Shown: in pieces, positions 41,701-51,956 of the stretch
Position numbering within the stretch: position 1 is the stretch's first letter
Layout of the letters: each line of letters opens with the position of its first letter
From: Amyelois transitella
Lineage: Eukaryota; Arthropoda; Insecta; Lepidoptera; Pyralidae
DNA: 64,000 nucleotides
Assembly: GCF_032362555.1 (NCBI RefSeq)
Contig: NC_083525.1
Location: 605,501-669,500, forward strand
Reading direction: 5' to 3'
Made by a program: the position numbers and the translations under genes
Notes under the pieces: model-generated
Told to the model about the DNA's origin: nothing
The model's database searches: none
The model's input: the letters and a program-made list of their open reading frames with translations, nothing else

Positions 41701-44118
41701 CTTAGTGATAAAGGTTGTCCACCCTTAACATTTTTTTAACTAGAAATGACTTAAAAAATATTATTACAATGACAAAACAAATTTTGCCGGGACAGCTAGT
41801 ATCAATGTAAAATTTGTGCATATTCAAATTCAAATTCAAAATTTTTATTCATTATTATAGGATACTTCATATCACTTAATAATTGTCAAAACGTATGGTT
41901 TAACAACATTGGTTGACGTCAAATGAATTACTTAAAACTAAGTTTACTGCCGCTTCCAAGGCGTCAGTGCAGAAGTAGCGGTAACAAACTGCACTGCAGC
42001 ATTTTCTTCAACAACGTCAACTTCACAATGTCAATATTGTAACTTATGCTCAAGAAAATAGGAACTCCGCTGGTATTCCTCACCATCTCTCATGGAATCC
42101 GATGCTTTGCTTGTCCAAGCACCTGTCTTTGAAGAGATTAGTGAAAAGTGTCTTCAGCGTGAGGTTCAAATCCAGCACTTCTTTGGCCACAGCGAAGCTC
42201 CTGTTGCAGCAGTGGTACGCCAGAATTAGGTCAAGATCTAGAAAAGTAATACACGTCACGTCTATATCCCTTGCGGGGTGCACAGAGCCAACAGTCTTGA
42301 AGGTACTGATAGGCCACGTGCAGTTGTTTGGCTTTTGGATAGAATTAAGATTCAAGTATTGACAAGTTGCTAGCCCATCGCCTAAAAATAATCCCAAGTT
42401 TGTAAGTTTATCCCTTAGTCGCCTTTTACGACATCCATGGGAAAGAGATGGAGTGGTCCTATTCTTTTTTATATTGGTGCCGGGAACCACACGGCATGCA
42501 AATGTATGACTTTGTCCACCCCGTGAGGGATAAAGACGTGTTTACATAAAATTATGTGGGTATCAGCCATTCGCTTCTCCAATTATGCAGCACCATAACT
42601 ATCTGCTATTATGAATGTAGACTCTGTACAGTATTTAAACCCGTGACCTCCCGCGGAGTGCAGAATAAATGACGGTTAAATAACCAATAATTACTGTATT
42701 GTGGATTCACGTCATGATGATACTCGAGTTAGTTCTACTGTTTAAATGCGCTAAGTTCAGTTTTTACACACAATTATTTTTATAAAATTTACTATATTTT
42801 ATGACTTTAAATCAATTTGATTAAAATTAACTGAGCTTGCATGAAGAGAGTTTTAATTTCCTAGCCTAAAGATAATATAAAAATATGATTTTTACAATTT
42901 CTGTCTGAATGTTTGTATACTCGCATCACGCGAAAACTATTGCTATGATTTTAACGCGGTTTTCTTCGATTACGCTTGATCCAAAAACATAACATAACAT
43001 ATTATCACGTATACATATATGTCCTGCGGAGTAGACAGAGCCAACACTCATCAAAAGACAGAAAAGCCACGTCCAGTTATTTGTCTTAATGTTAGAATTG
43101 AGATTAAAATGAAAAACAAAGTTAATAAGTTAACTTATCGAATCCGTCAGACATGAATAAAATTAAGACCACCAGTGTTTATATGTATTAACCAGTGTTT
43201 ATAAAGAATGCCACTCAATTACTAAGTTAATAAGTCACCTTTTGCATGAACGTTGATATGCCGTGTAATTTCTGTCATTGTAGAATAGTACTACCCTATC
43301 TCTTTATCATGGAAGTCGTAAAAGACGAATAAAGGAAACGGTACATTCATCTAGTGCGACTTTTACCTTGAACCAGTATGGTTTACGTTACTGCAAAGGA
43401 GGTCAGATGGTAGTCTGACTTAACCAATCCAGAATCATGGTCAAAGGCGTACCCCGGGCTCCTCTCCAGAGAGGATGTAATCGGAATTAACGGCAGGAGG
43501 TAGCGACTCAGGGGCAGGAACTGACCCTGGGTTGAAAAGAGGGGCTAGCAACTTACTGGTCGTCCATGACAGTATGATGATGAGTCAGAGACCAGCGTGG
43601 AAGAATCCCGTGCGATCCCATGATGCCCTCAAAATGGCAAGCAAGTGACACCGGAGGAGTTTAATGGGTAGCAGCTCCCAGGGTGAAGACCTGGGAGTTG
43701 ATCCGTAAAATGAATTTCCCCTTCGATAACAAGAAAGTGCCGTGTGGTACCCGGCACCGCACCAGTGCAAAAAAGAATAGGACCACTCCATCTCTTTCCC
43801 ATGGATGTCGTTAAAGGCGACTAAGGGATAGGCTTACAAACTTGAGATTCTTTTTTAGGCGATGGGCTAGCAACCTGTCACTATTTGAATCTCAATTCTA
43901 TCGTTAAGCCAAATAGCTGAACGTGGCCTATCAGTCTTTTCAAGACTGTTGGCTATGTATGTGTGATTGTAAACTTTACCAGTAATGTGGTCAGCTGGCA
44001 GGTGGGGCTGGGTGTTGACCCAGGTTCGAAGTTGAGTGATGTCATCAGGTGTGATGCCCGTGTCTTTCCTGTACTCCTCCTCCAGGGGGAACTGACCAGG
44101 TTTTAGTGATGACAGCAT
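38775..44118 (-). CDS. CRAL-TRIO protein, alpha-tocopherol transfer protein-like, 305 aa, 6 exons
   Basis: A Sec14-like carrier of small hydrophobic ligands (family members bind tocopherol, retinal or phosphoinositides). Coding exons on the - strand: 44118-43980, 42237-42084, 41275-41171, 40662-40515, 39898-39682 and 38929-38775; total 918 nt with matching phases at every junction. Exons 1-2 give the CRAL-TRIO N-terminal helices (LDLDLILAYHCCNRSF). Exons 4-5 give the lipid-binding lobe: FPGVVLLIDLDRIAFGHLAKL, then LQGLHFLNAPSFMDKLMMLIKPFL and LHIH, ending at the conserved LPKEAGGE. Exon 6 is the C-terminal tail. Donors and acceptors all fit GT-AG. Introns are full of S1, RTE and Helitron copies, several very close to splice sites. 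A 5' UTR intron is likely because AAACAG lies just before the ATG. There is no signal peptide, so it should be cytosolic. The ligand is unknown. Confidence 0.88.
38985..39090 (-). repeat. S1 3' part in a CRAL-TRIO intron
   Basis: CACGTCTATTCTATATTCCG to GTTTGGCTTAAGGATAGAAT. Confidence 0.6.
39275..39513 (-). repeat. S1 element in a CRAL-TRIO intron
   Basis: CTATATCCCTTGTGTGGTAG to TTAACCACACGGCAC. Confidence 0.65.
39905..39965 (-). repeat. RTE 3' tail next to CRAL-TRIO exon 5
   Basis: (ACAT)n then CACGCCTCTTTCCCGAAGGG; its tail begins within 10 bases of the exon 5 acceptor. Confidence 0.65.
40180..40482 (+). repeat. S1 3' part followed by an RTE 3' end
   Basis: S1 3' part to GACGTGATT at 40323, then RTE from 40336 (CAAGAGTACCCGAAACCG) to GCGTGATTTTATGTATGT. 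The RTE tail ends about 30 bp beyond the exon 4 donor. Confidence 0.7.
40737..40972 (+). repeat. S1 element in a CRAL-TRIO intron
   Basis: GTGCCGTGTAG head with a short deletion; ends GACGTGATTATATGTATGT. Confidence 0.7.
41305..41804 (+). mobile_element. Two Helitron-like elements side by side
   Basis: Type B at 41305-41570 (TCTATACTAATATTATAAAG to GCACAGCTAGT) is followed directly by another kind at 41571-41804 (TATTGGTATAAAATTCTCG to CCGGGACAGCTAGT). Confidence 0.65.
41823..42005 (-). repeat. LINE 3' tail, variant Y
   Basis: TTCAAATTCAAATTCAAAAT start, CGCTTCCAAGGCGTCAGTGC and AACTGCACTGCAGCATTTTC. Confidence 0.65.
42252..42497 (-). repeat. S1 element beside CRAL-TRIO exon 2
   Basis: CACGTCTATATCCCTTGCGG to GCCGGGAACCACACGGCA; its 3' end is about 15 bp from the exon 2 acceptor. 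Confidence 0.75.
42498..43736. other. CRAL-TRIO intron 1; no further gene seen
   Basis: S1 tail scraps at 42503-42545 (+) and 43005-43120 (-). A G/C-richer stretch at 43395-43720 includes an S3-like part (CCCCGGGCTCCTCTCCAG). Confidence 0.45.
43737..43960 (+). repeat. S1 element beside the CRAL-TRIO exon 1 donor
   Basis: GTGCCGTGTGGTACCCGGC head; the 3' end GACTGTTGGCTATGTATG lies about 20 bp from the donor. Confidence 0.7.
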
Positions 44119-44240
44119 GATCTTTTTCCTGTTTGAAAGACGATCCTGTTTGACGGATTTTTTTCCTGTTTGAAATGTTGGAGCTTAGAACGTTAACATT
44201 CAATCGTTATTGAATTTTGACGCCAAAAATTATACAATAC

Positions 44241-44780
44241 CAGCTGTGCCCGCGACTTCGTCCGCGTGGAATAGTTGTTTTGGGCATCATTGAAGCCGCC
44301 CTCAAGGATGAATAATTTTCCACCGTATTTTCACATTTTCCATTATTACTTCGCTTCTTATAGTTGCAGCGTGATGTTGTATTGCCTAAAGCCTTCCTCG
44401 ATAAATGGTCTATTCAATGCAAAAATAATTTTTCAATTCGAACCAGTTGTTCCTGAGATACATACATACATATGATCACGTCTATATCCCTTGCGGGGTA
44501 GACAGAGCCAACAGTCTTGAAAAGACTGAATGGCCACGTTCAGCTATTTGGCTTAATGATAGAACCGAGATTCAAATAGTGACAGGTTGCTAGCCCATCG
44601 CCTAAAAGAGGAATCCTAAGTTAATAAGCCTATCCCTTAGTCGCCTTTTACGACATCCATGGGAAAGAGATGGAGTGGTCCTATTCTTTTTTGTAATAGT
44701 GCCGGGAACCACACGGCATTCCTGAGATTAGCGCGTTAAAACAAACAAATAAACTCTTCAGCTTATAGTATAGATTATAT
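44241..44780 (-). mobile_element. Helitron-like type B split by an S1 element
   Basis: Helitron halves at 44241-44460 and 44720-44780. The S1 copy between them (about 44461-44718, - strand) is flanked by TTCCTGAGAT on both sides, the target duplication. Confidence 0.8.
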
Positions 44781-44888
44781 TTATATAATAAACAGAGGAA
44801 CAGTCTAGCTGAAGGTATGGCTTATGATGAAATTGAGATTCAGATAGTGAGAGGTTGCTAGCCCTTCGCCTAAAAGAAGTCTTTTCCT

Positions 44889-45125
44889 TGATTCTTTTCT
44901 CTCCCGGCTTTAGTCCCAGTTGCATCCTCACCACTCTGGAGATGAGCCCGGGGTATTTCTTTTTTAAACGTGGCGACCCTATCTAACCTCCGCAGGTAAA
45001 TCTAACCCATATTGGATCGATCATAGTTGCCTGAATGTGTAGGTTTCCTCACGATGTTTTCCCTCACCGTAAGAGCATCGGTTAGTATTATAACTAATGT
45101 ACCTCTACATAACTTCGAAATTTTA
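44889..45125 (-). repeat. S3 tRNA-SINE, head truncated
   Basis: CCCGGCTTTAGTCCCAGTTG through TTTCCCTCACCGTAAGAGCA; the tRNA-like head is missing. Confidence 0.55.
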
Positions 45126-45480
45126 TTTATTTACAAATTTATGTACACAGAAAACATTGAGATAAACACAAAAAAAAAGTTACACCTATAGGTTCTGCTT
45201 ATATGAAAAGGGTGACAGGCGTGCACGCCACTGACACAACTATTTATAGGCATACGTAAACAAATACGTAAAAAAAAACTTACAAAATAATAAACTTACA
45301 TAAAATATTTACAATAGATATCAAATTCGCAATTCTTTATTTCTTCCAATCTTTCTTACTTCCTATGCATGTGTTTGTAGCTAATTACACTAGTCTACAA
45401 GGTTCGGGCAACAGAACACTGACCTATATCACGATGTAGCACTAGCATTACTGATTACAAATATGCTTACCAAAATCTGT

Positions 45481-47552
45481 CTAGACGTCTGGTTTTTTTT
45501 TAAATATTTTTTTTTTATAATTTACCCGCATACAGGCTAAGATAAAAATGTAGATGATAGTCAACTATTTATTTGAGGGTATCTTTATAATTCATATGAT
45601 ATGATAGATAGACAAGTATAAAATGAGGGTATCTTTATTTTTCTTATGACACTACTACACAACAAATACTGGCTTTGCGTATTTTCTGTAATAACTTGGT
45701 TATATTTAAAATTTGTTATTAAAATGAGTGAAAATTCTGATAAAATAAGTTGTGTGAATTCCCCTGATACGTTTTGCTTCATTTGTGGCAATTTTACACC
45801 CGTAACTCAAAGGAGACCAGTAAGTGAGAATGTTAAAGTGATGTACGAAGCGTATTTCGGTTTTACAATTGGTCACCAAAATAAAAAATGGGCTCCTCAT
45901 ATTTGCTGCATTACTTGTGTTGCTAGTCTGAGAAAATGGATGACTGGCAAGCGTTCTTCGATGCCGTTTGCAATGCCAATGATGTGGCGTGAGCCTACTG
46001 ATCACAGCTTGGACTGCTACTTTTGCTTAACTAAGACCAGTGGACATTCCAGGAAGACGAAAATCAATATTGTCTATCCTGATACTTCTTCATCTACAAG
46101 ACCTGTTCCGCATGGCCAAGATTTTCCAATACCGGTTCCACCACTCGATATTGCTTCCACTAGTGCAGATTGTATCAGTAGTGCACCTTCAGCATTTGAT
46201 CCAAATTTTGTGATAAGTACTAATCAACCCCACTTGATAAATCAAGCTGAACTTAACGATTTAGCCCGAGACCTTAACCTTACAAAAGAAAACGCTGAAC
46301 TTTTGGGCTCCAGGTTACAACAATGGAATTTATTAGCAAAAGAAACAAAAATAAGTGTGTTTAGAGATCGTAACAAACATTTGTCTACGTTTTTTACTTC
46401 TGAAAACAATGTCTGCTTTTGTACAGATCCAGATAAACTAATAGAAAATTTAAATATTTCTCATCAGCCCAATGAGTGGAGATTGTTTATAGATTCCTCT
46501 AAATCGAGTCTTAAGGCGGTTTTGTTGCACAACGGAAATACAAAACCATCGATTCCTGTAGCTTACGCTTATAATATGAAGGAAACTTACGAAAATATGT
46601 CCCTTATCCTTAGATCTATAAACTATGATCGTTATAAATGGCAGCTATGTGGAGATTTAAAGGTCATAGCTTTGTTACTGGGTCTTCAGGGAGGTTTTAC
46701 CAAATTTTGTTGCTTCCTTTGTCTCTGGGACAGCAGAGCAACTCAAAAGCATTACATTGTCAAAGAATGGCCTAATAGAGATTCTTTTGAACCAGGAAAA
46801 GAAAATATAAAATTTGTGCCACTTGTTGATCCCAAAAATGTTCTTCTGCCCCCTCTTCATATCAAGTTGGGACTAATAAAAAATTTTGTAAAAGCTCTGA
46901 ACAAAGAAAGTACTGCTTTTCTATATTTAAAAAGCGTTTTTCCTAAATTGAGTGACGCTAAACTGAAAGAGGGTATTTTTGTGGGTCCGCAAATAAGAAA
47001 ACTGATGAAAGATGAAGACTTCGAGAAAAAGTTAAATGACACCGAATTACAAGCTTGGAAGTCATTTCAAAATGTGGTCACAAACTTCTTAGGGAATAGA
47101 AAAGCAGAAAACTATAAAGAACTTATAGAAAATCTGCTGAAAAGCTACCAAAAAATGGGCTGTAGAATGTCGCTGAAAATTCATTTTTTGCACTCACATC
47201 TAAGTTTCTTCCCCGAAAATTTGGGAGCTGTGAGTGATGAGATGGGTGAAAGATTTCATCAAGACATTCTTACGATGGAAAAAAGATATCAGGGTCGATG
47301 GGACTCCGCAATGATGGGCGATTACTGTTGGTTCCTTACAAGAGAATCAGATTGCGAATATAAAAGAAAATCTCCACATTCAAAGGGAAAAACAACTTTA
47401 GAATAGATTATATACATTATTAATAATTTTATGTGTTTATTTTTTATTAATTACAATGATTTCTTGCTATTTTATATCTCGGTTTTTTATTTTTTCTGTA
47501 ACAAATTGTACAATTAATAAACAAAAAAAAAAAAAAAAAACCTGACGTCTAG
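45481..47552 (+). mobile_element. DNA transposon with one long open transposase-like frame
   Basis: About 2.07 kb bounded by imperfect terminal inverted repeats: left CTAGACGTCTGG then nine T, and the right end, reverse-complemented, CTAGACGTCAGG then 18 T (20 of 21 matches over the shared part). It contains one large transposase-like frame and an AATAAA at about 47516. No clean target duplication is seen outside these limits; a CAAAAT hexamer lies 4 bp outside the left end and 1 bp outside the right. Because GACGTC is a palindrome, it may instead be the target duplication, with the ends beginning at GG plus the T-run. The superfamily is not assigned. Confidence 0.65.
45724..47406 (+). CDS. 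Transposase-like protein, 560 aa, unclassified family
   Basis: A single open frame. An upstream in-frame ATG at 45646 would add a 26-residue hydrophobic leader; the start MSENSDK is preferred because the zinc-binding part begins right after it. Residues 18-101 hold CFIC, CCITC, a WREP..H and CYFC, an arrangement that looks like a Cys/His zinc-binding DNA-recognition module. The middle has candidate RNase-H-fold acids: Asp257 in LFIDSS, Asp311 in CGDLK and Glu506 or Glu509 in SDEMGERF. A CCFLC with a later His343 recalls the C/DxxH insert seen in several DDE superfamilies. I recall related uncharacterised proteins from insects and cnidarians but cannot name the superfamily. No stop interrupts it, so it may be a young copy or a host-retained protein. 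Confidence 0.6.
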   Translation: MSENSDKISCVNSPDTFCFICGNFTPVTQRRPVSENVKVMYEAYFGFTIGHQNKKWAPHICCITCVASLRKWMTGKRSSMPFAMPMMWREPTDHSLDCYFCLTKTSGHSRKTKINIVYPDTSSSTRPVPHGQDFPIPVPPLDIASTSADCISSAPSAFDPNFVISTNQPHLINQAELNDLARDLNLTKENAELLGSRLQQWNLLAKETKISVFRDRNKHLSTFFTSENNVCFCTDPDKLIENLNISHQPNEWRLFIDSSKSSLKAVLLHNGNTKPSIPVAYAYNMKETYENMSLILRSINYDRYKWQLCGDLKVIALLLGLQGGFTKFCCFLCLWDSRATQKHYIVKEWPNRDSFEPGKENIKFVPLVDPKNVLLPPLHIKLGLIKNFVKALNKESTAFLYLKSVFPKLSDAKLKEGIFVGPQIRKLMKDEDFEKKLNDTELQAWKSFQNVVTNFLGNRKAENYKELIENLLKSYQKMGCRMSLKIHFLHSHLSFFPENLGAVSDEMGERFHQDILTMEKRYQGRWDSAMMGDYCWFLTRESDCEYKRKSPHSKGKTTLE

Positions 47553-47932
47553 GCAAAATTCTAAGCTCAGATTCGAATTAAGCGTGGTCGTTTTACCTAG
47601 AATATCATACTCTGGTCTCTGTTGCTCTCCTTAACTTCAATTTTGTTGGGTAGTGTTATTAGGCTCAAGTCACAAGTCTCCGAACTTGATCTTGCGACCT
47701 AAGAAATAATCACAAAAGGTCAGTAAGGAGAAACATGATAATTACTCGTTTAGTAAGTTGTACAAAATTAAAAATTAACATAAACATGTAATTGTTAATT
47801 AATAATTAAGAGAGCAACTTTGTAATGGTAACACGTAAGAAGTAACTTACTACTTTGACAGTCTAGCATTATGTGTCATTATTGTGTCAAGAAAACAATA
47901 GATTCTGGAAAAAATTATAGTTTTATGATTGA
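47553..47932. other. No gene seen
   Basis: AT-rich flank of the transposon; nothing recognised. Confidence 0.4.
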
Positions 47933-48122
47933 CTAGAGGCCGCCCGCGACTTCGTCCGCATCGAAACCATATCAAACCCGCGGGAACTCCGGGATAAAAA
48001 GTAGCTTATATGTTATTCTGGGTCTTCAGCTACCTACATACTCACCGTAATCGGTTTAGTAGTTTTTGCGTGAAAGAGTAATAAACATACATACTCACAA
48101 ACTTCCGCATTTATAATACGAG
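47933..48122 (-). mobile_element. Helitron-like type A
   Basis: CTAGAGGCCGCCCGCGACTT to AAACTTCCGCATTTATAATA. Confidence 0.7.
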
Positions 48123-48127
48123 CGTTC

Positions 48128-48212
48128 CTTAAAATGCCCTGACCGGGATTCGAACCCGGGACCTCCGGTGTCACAGACAAGCTTACTACCGCTGCGCCAC
48201 AGACGCCGTTAA
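48128..48212 (-). repeat. S2 tRNA-SINE head fragment
   Basis: On -, TGGCGCAGCGG (A box) and GGTTCGAATCC (B box) are both perfect; the body is missing. Confidence 0.7.
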
Positions 48213-48710
48213 TAAATATACATATATATCTAAAGTCTCTGTCTGTATGTAAACGCTAATCTTGGTAAATTGTGGACGGATTTTTTTCCTGTTTGAAATG
48301 TTGGAGAGAAGGTTTTCTCAGGAAAGTTTATATCTATAAATGATGGCAGGTCGCTAGTATAAAAATAAAAAAAAAGCATAAACTACTTACCCTAACTTTT
48401 AGTGAATAAAATATTTAGAAAAGCACTTAATCACTATCAAATTCTTTTGGCAGTTGCGTATAATTTTTATATTACACTCATCCATAAAATAAATGTAAAG
48501 TTATTAGTTACGTCCGTTTGTATCTGATTGTCATGTCAGAATAGAACCATATAAGCAGAAAACTGTATATTAAGGTAAATTAGTTAGGCTTCCACTCCAT
48601 AGCTGATGTAAACTATTTAAGCTATGCTAGACACTGCACAAGTTTGCAACTTCTTCCAGACTAATGTAAATATACATATTCCAATCCCAACTTTTTACAT
48701 ATATATATAT

Positions 48711-48845
48711 ACGGCCTCTGAGGCGCACCGGTAGTTCGCTTGTCTGTGACATCAGGTCCTAGGTTGTAATCCCGGCCAGGGCATGATAAGAAAATATTTT
48801 TTTCTGATTGGCCTGGCATCTTGAATGTTTATCTATACATATACT
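48711..48845 (+). repeat. S2 tRNA-SINE, 5' half
   Basis: ACGGCCTCTGAGGCGCACCG to GAATGTTTATCTATA. It continues at 50021 after the LINE insertion. Confidence 0.75.
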
Positions 48846-50020
48846 CTCTCTTACTTTACTCCTTTCTTCCTCTTTTCATCTTTATGCAGACGACCTGCAA
48901 CTCTACCACTCATGCGATTGTGAGGGTATTGACTCCTCGGTTGCGCTCATTAACAGGGATCTTAGCATTATTGCAGACTGGTCGACTAAGTACGGAGTAG
49001 TTGTAAACCCGGGTAAATGCCAGGCTATAATTATTGGAAGCTCCCGGCAAATTTGTAATATTAATTTCGAGGCTATCAATCCCGTTAAATTTAATGATGT
49101 TACGATCCCTTACTGCCCCAGCGTAAAAGACCTTGGACTGCAGATCGATTCAACTTTTAGCTGGGTTCCTCACGTCACTGAGGTCTGCCGTAAAGTAACT
49201 GGTATGCTTCGTTCTCTTTATAGACTAAAGAACTTCCTTCCTCTGAGAACCAAAATCTCCCTCGTCCAATCTTTAGTCATTCCTACTATTGATTATGCCG
49301 ACGTGTGTTACTGCGATCTTACTCAAGTCCTTCTCATTAAACTCGACAGATTAGCCAACAACTGTATTCGCTTTATTTTTAATATCCGTAAATACGATCA
49401 TATTTCTTCTTTTCGTTCGCAGTTATCATGGCTTCCTATTCCTGAACGTCGTAAAGCCAGAATTCTTTGTTTTTTGTACTCTCTACTCAATGATGCTCAC
49501 TCTCCTCTTTACTTAAAATCTAAATTCCCGCTTCTGAGTTCCACCCATTCCCGTTCTCTTCGCTCTTCAGACAACCTGACTCTGCGTACTCCTCTGTTCC
49601 GGTCTACTTTTTTGGAGAAATCTTTCCAGGTTCAGGCTGTAAGGCTCTGGAATGCTCTTCCTGAAATGATTAGGAGAGCTCCTAGTCGCTCTGCGTTCAA
49701 ACATGCTGTGAAGGGGTTCTTTCTTCGGCAGATTAATGATGGGTCATCCTAATTATATATCCTAATTATATATTTTATGTATGTATAATAATATGTATTT
49801 ATAGTGTATATTATGTATATATATCTTGTATGTATTTACGCATTTTCTTTTTGTAATGTATGTATTTTGTCAGTATGCATGTGCACTTTATCGCACCACC
49901 AACTTAAAGTTTTTTCTGTTTGGTCAACTGGTTGACTGGTAGAGAATGCCAAGCGGCATTAAGTCCGCCTTTTGTACATTTTTTGTTTTTGTGCAATAAA
50001 GTTTAAATAAATAAATAAAT
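48846..50020 (+). mobile_element. CR1/Jockey-type LINE, 5'-truncated
   Basis: An open frame from FHLYADDLQLY to a stop at 49752 gives the thumb and C-terminal part of a non-LTR reverse transcriptase (YADD at about 48883; WVPHVTEVCRKVTGMLRSLY; IPTIDYADVCYC; RRKARILCFLYSLLND). Everything before the YADD box is missing. The 3' UTR ends GTGCAATAAAGTTTAAATAA with a (TAAA)n-like tail at about 50000-50020. It is inserted in a tRNA-derived SINE, whose halves lie on both sides. Confidence 0.8.
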
Positions 50021-50128
50021 ATAAGTATTTATTATGAAATATAGTATCGTTGAGTTAGTATCTCGTAACACAAGTCCTGAACTTATTTCGAGGCTAATTC
50101 AATCTATGTAATTTGTCCCGTATATATT
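50021..50128 (+). repeat. S2 tRNA-SINE, 3' half
   Basis: TATAAGTATTTATTATGAAA to AATTTGTCCCGTATATATT; resumes exactly where the 5' half stops. Confidence 0.75.
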
Positions 50129-50227
50129 TATTTACTTATGTTATAACCTCACGGGTTTGTTACCACCTCACTGGTTGCACAAATCTGCACAAATATGGCC
50201 GCAGCGGAGGTTCTAAACCGGTACACA

Positions 50228-50365
50228 GCCTCTGCAGGTAGATACATAAAACTCTTTATTGCACCATAAGAGTAAAACACACAAAACAGACAGAGATGGT
50301 ACAAAGGCGGACTTATCGCTAATGCAATCTCTTCCAGTCGACCTTTGGGTGAAAGGAAAACCAAA
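50228..50365 (-). repeat. CR1/Jockey-type LINE 3' tail
   Basis: CTCTTTATTGCACCATAAGAG, AAAGGCGGACTTATCGCTAA and CTTCCAGTCGACCTTTGGG. Confidence 0.65.
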
Positions 50366-50549
50366 CATAACAATGGTGTAAGCGCAGAGCAACACAAATA
50401 AATGTGATCACACGGGAGTGAATCCCCGCGCTAAATATGTATAGCAAATATATCTGTACGTAGTAATGGACGAGTGCCTTAATGTACGGCGATCTCATGC
50501 AAGGACATACGCAATAATTCGCATTATACATTCATCTAATATTAATGTA

Positions 50550-51080
50550 ATATCCCTTGCGGAGTAGACAGAGCCAACAGTCTTGAAAAGACTGAAAAGC
50601 TAATGTAAATAATAAGAAAATAATAAAGCCGAATGGAATTGAGATTCAAATATTGGCAGGTGTTTTTTATTGCCGGCAATGGGCTAGCAATCTGTCACTA
50701 TTTGAATCTTAATTCCCTATACTCTGTCTACCCCGCAAGGGATATAGACGTGATTATATGTAGTGTGTATATATATATGACTATGGTTAATTTACTTAAT
50801 AATGCCGTGTGGTTTTTGACCCAATAAAAGAAAGAATAGGACCTCTCTTTCTCTTTCCCATGAATGTCGTAAAAGCGATTAAGGGATAGGTTAAAAAACT
50901 TGGGATACTGCTTTTAGGCGATGACTAGCAACCTGTCACTATTTGAATCTCAATTCAATCATTTTATAATAAATACTTATATAGATATACATCTAAGATC
51001 CAGGCCAATTAGATAAGGTTAGTTTCTCATCATGCCCTGACCGGGATTCGAACCCGAGACTGCGCCACAGAGGCTGTCAA
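50550..51080. repeat. S1 fragments (+) and an S2 fragment (-)
   Basis: S1 pieces at 50550-50600, 50690-50765 and 50801-50965; S2 remnant at 50985-51080 with GGGATTCGAACCCGAGAC. Confidence 0.6.
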
Positions 51081-51499
51081 TTACGTCACAATTATAAACT
51101 CACAATTCATTCATTCAAGCAGTTCACCTTCACAATTACGTTCTCAGTTCACCCGTTCACCTTCAGCGTTCAGTACTGTGCGCGTGCGCTCTGTGACGGA
51201 CGAACAGACAGACAGGTGGACACAGTGAGTGTATTTTTTTATTATATAGTTTTTTTAATATTATGTGAGACGGCTTCAGGTAAATGTCGTGTTTTTTCAA
51301 GGAATTATTAGTTTTTTTTTTAAGTTTATACCTATTGAGTCGTTGAAATAAATGTCTAGTCTTAAATATCAAGGTAGGTATGTTAATTTGGACGTTATAC
51401 ACAAAAACGGAATTCCGTATTTTTTTATAACTTTATTATATGTTTGAATTCTTTAAAAGTATTTAATCAATATAATTCTAGTACAATTACATAACATTA
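51081..51499. other. No gene seen
   Basis: AT-rich, with a short CAGACAGACAGGTGGAC patch near 51210. Nothing recognised. Confidence 0.4.
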
Positions 51500-51660
51500 T
51501 TCTAGAAAAGACTGATAGATAGGCCAAGTTCAGTTATTTGGCTTAGTTATAGAATTGTGTATAGTGCTAGTGAGAGGTTGCTAGCCCATCGCCTAAAAGG
51601 AGAATCCCAAGTCTATAAGCCTATCCCTTAGTCGTCTTTTACGACAACTATGGGAACGAG
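51500..51660 (-). repeat. S1 internal part
   Basis: AAAAGACTGATAGATAGGCC to CTTTTACGACAACTATGGGA. Confidence 0.6.
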
Positions 51661-51892
51661 ATTTTAATATTTGTTGTGGTGACAATAAAACACCATCTGT
51701 GAATAATTCAACTGTCTAGTTATCACGGTTCATGAGATACAGCTTTGTGACAGACAGACGAATAACAAATTCTCAGTAATAGGGTCCCGTTATCCCTTTA
51801 GGTACGGAACCCAAAAAAAAATACCAAAACTAGTACAGTTTTAGTTTTACGGGACGGACAGAGACTACAAACACATTATCCCTTACTTTTTA

Positions 51893-51956
51893 TCCCGGAG
51901 TTCCCGCGGCATTGATAGGATTTCCATGTGGACGAAGTCGCGGGCGGCCTCTAGTT
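51893..51956 (+). mobile_element. Helitron-like type A, 3' end only
   Basis: ATCCCGGAGTTCCCGCGGC to GTCGCGGGCGGCCTCTAGT. Confidence 0.65.

Noticed and set aside
42080-42490. A 136-codon protein on the - strand
   Set aside because: Its first two thirds are S1 repeat; only the last 51 codons are real, as CRAL-TRIO exon 2.
45440-47560. Processed retrocopy instead of a DNA transposon
   Set aside because: An A-run follows AATAAA, but CC and the GACGTC block lie beyond it and the left end carries the mirrored GG plus T-run; inverted ends explain both better. Not fully excluded.
48808-48883. A protein start upstream of the CR1/Jockey YADD box
   Set aside because: The first codons come from the interrupted tRNA-SINE; the frame is open by chance and the LINE itself is truncated there.
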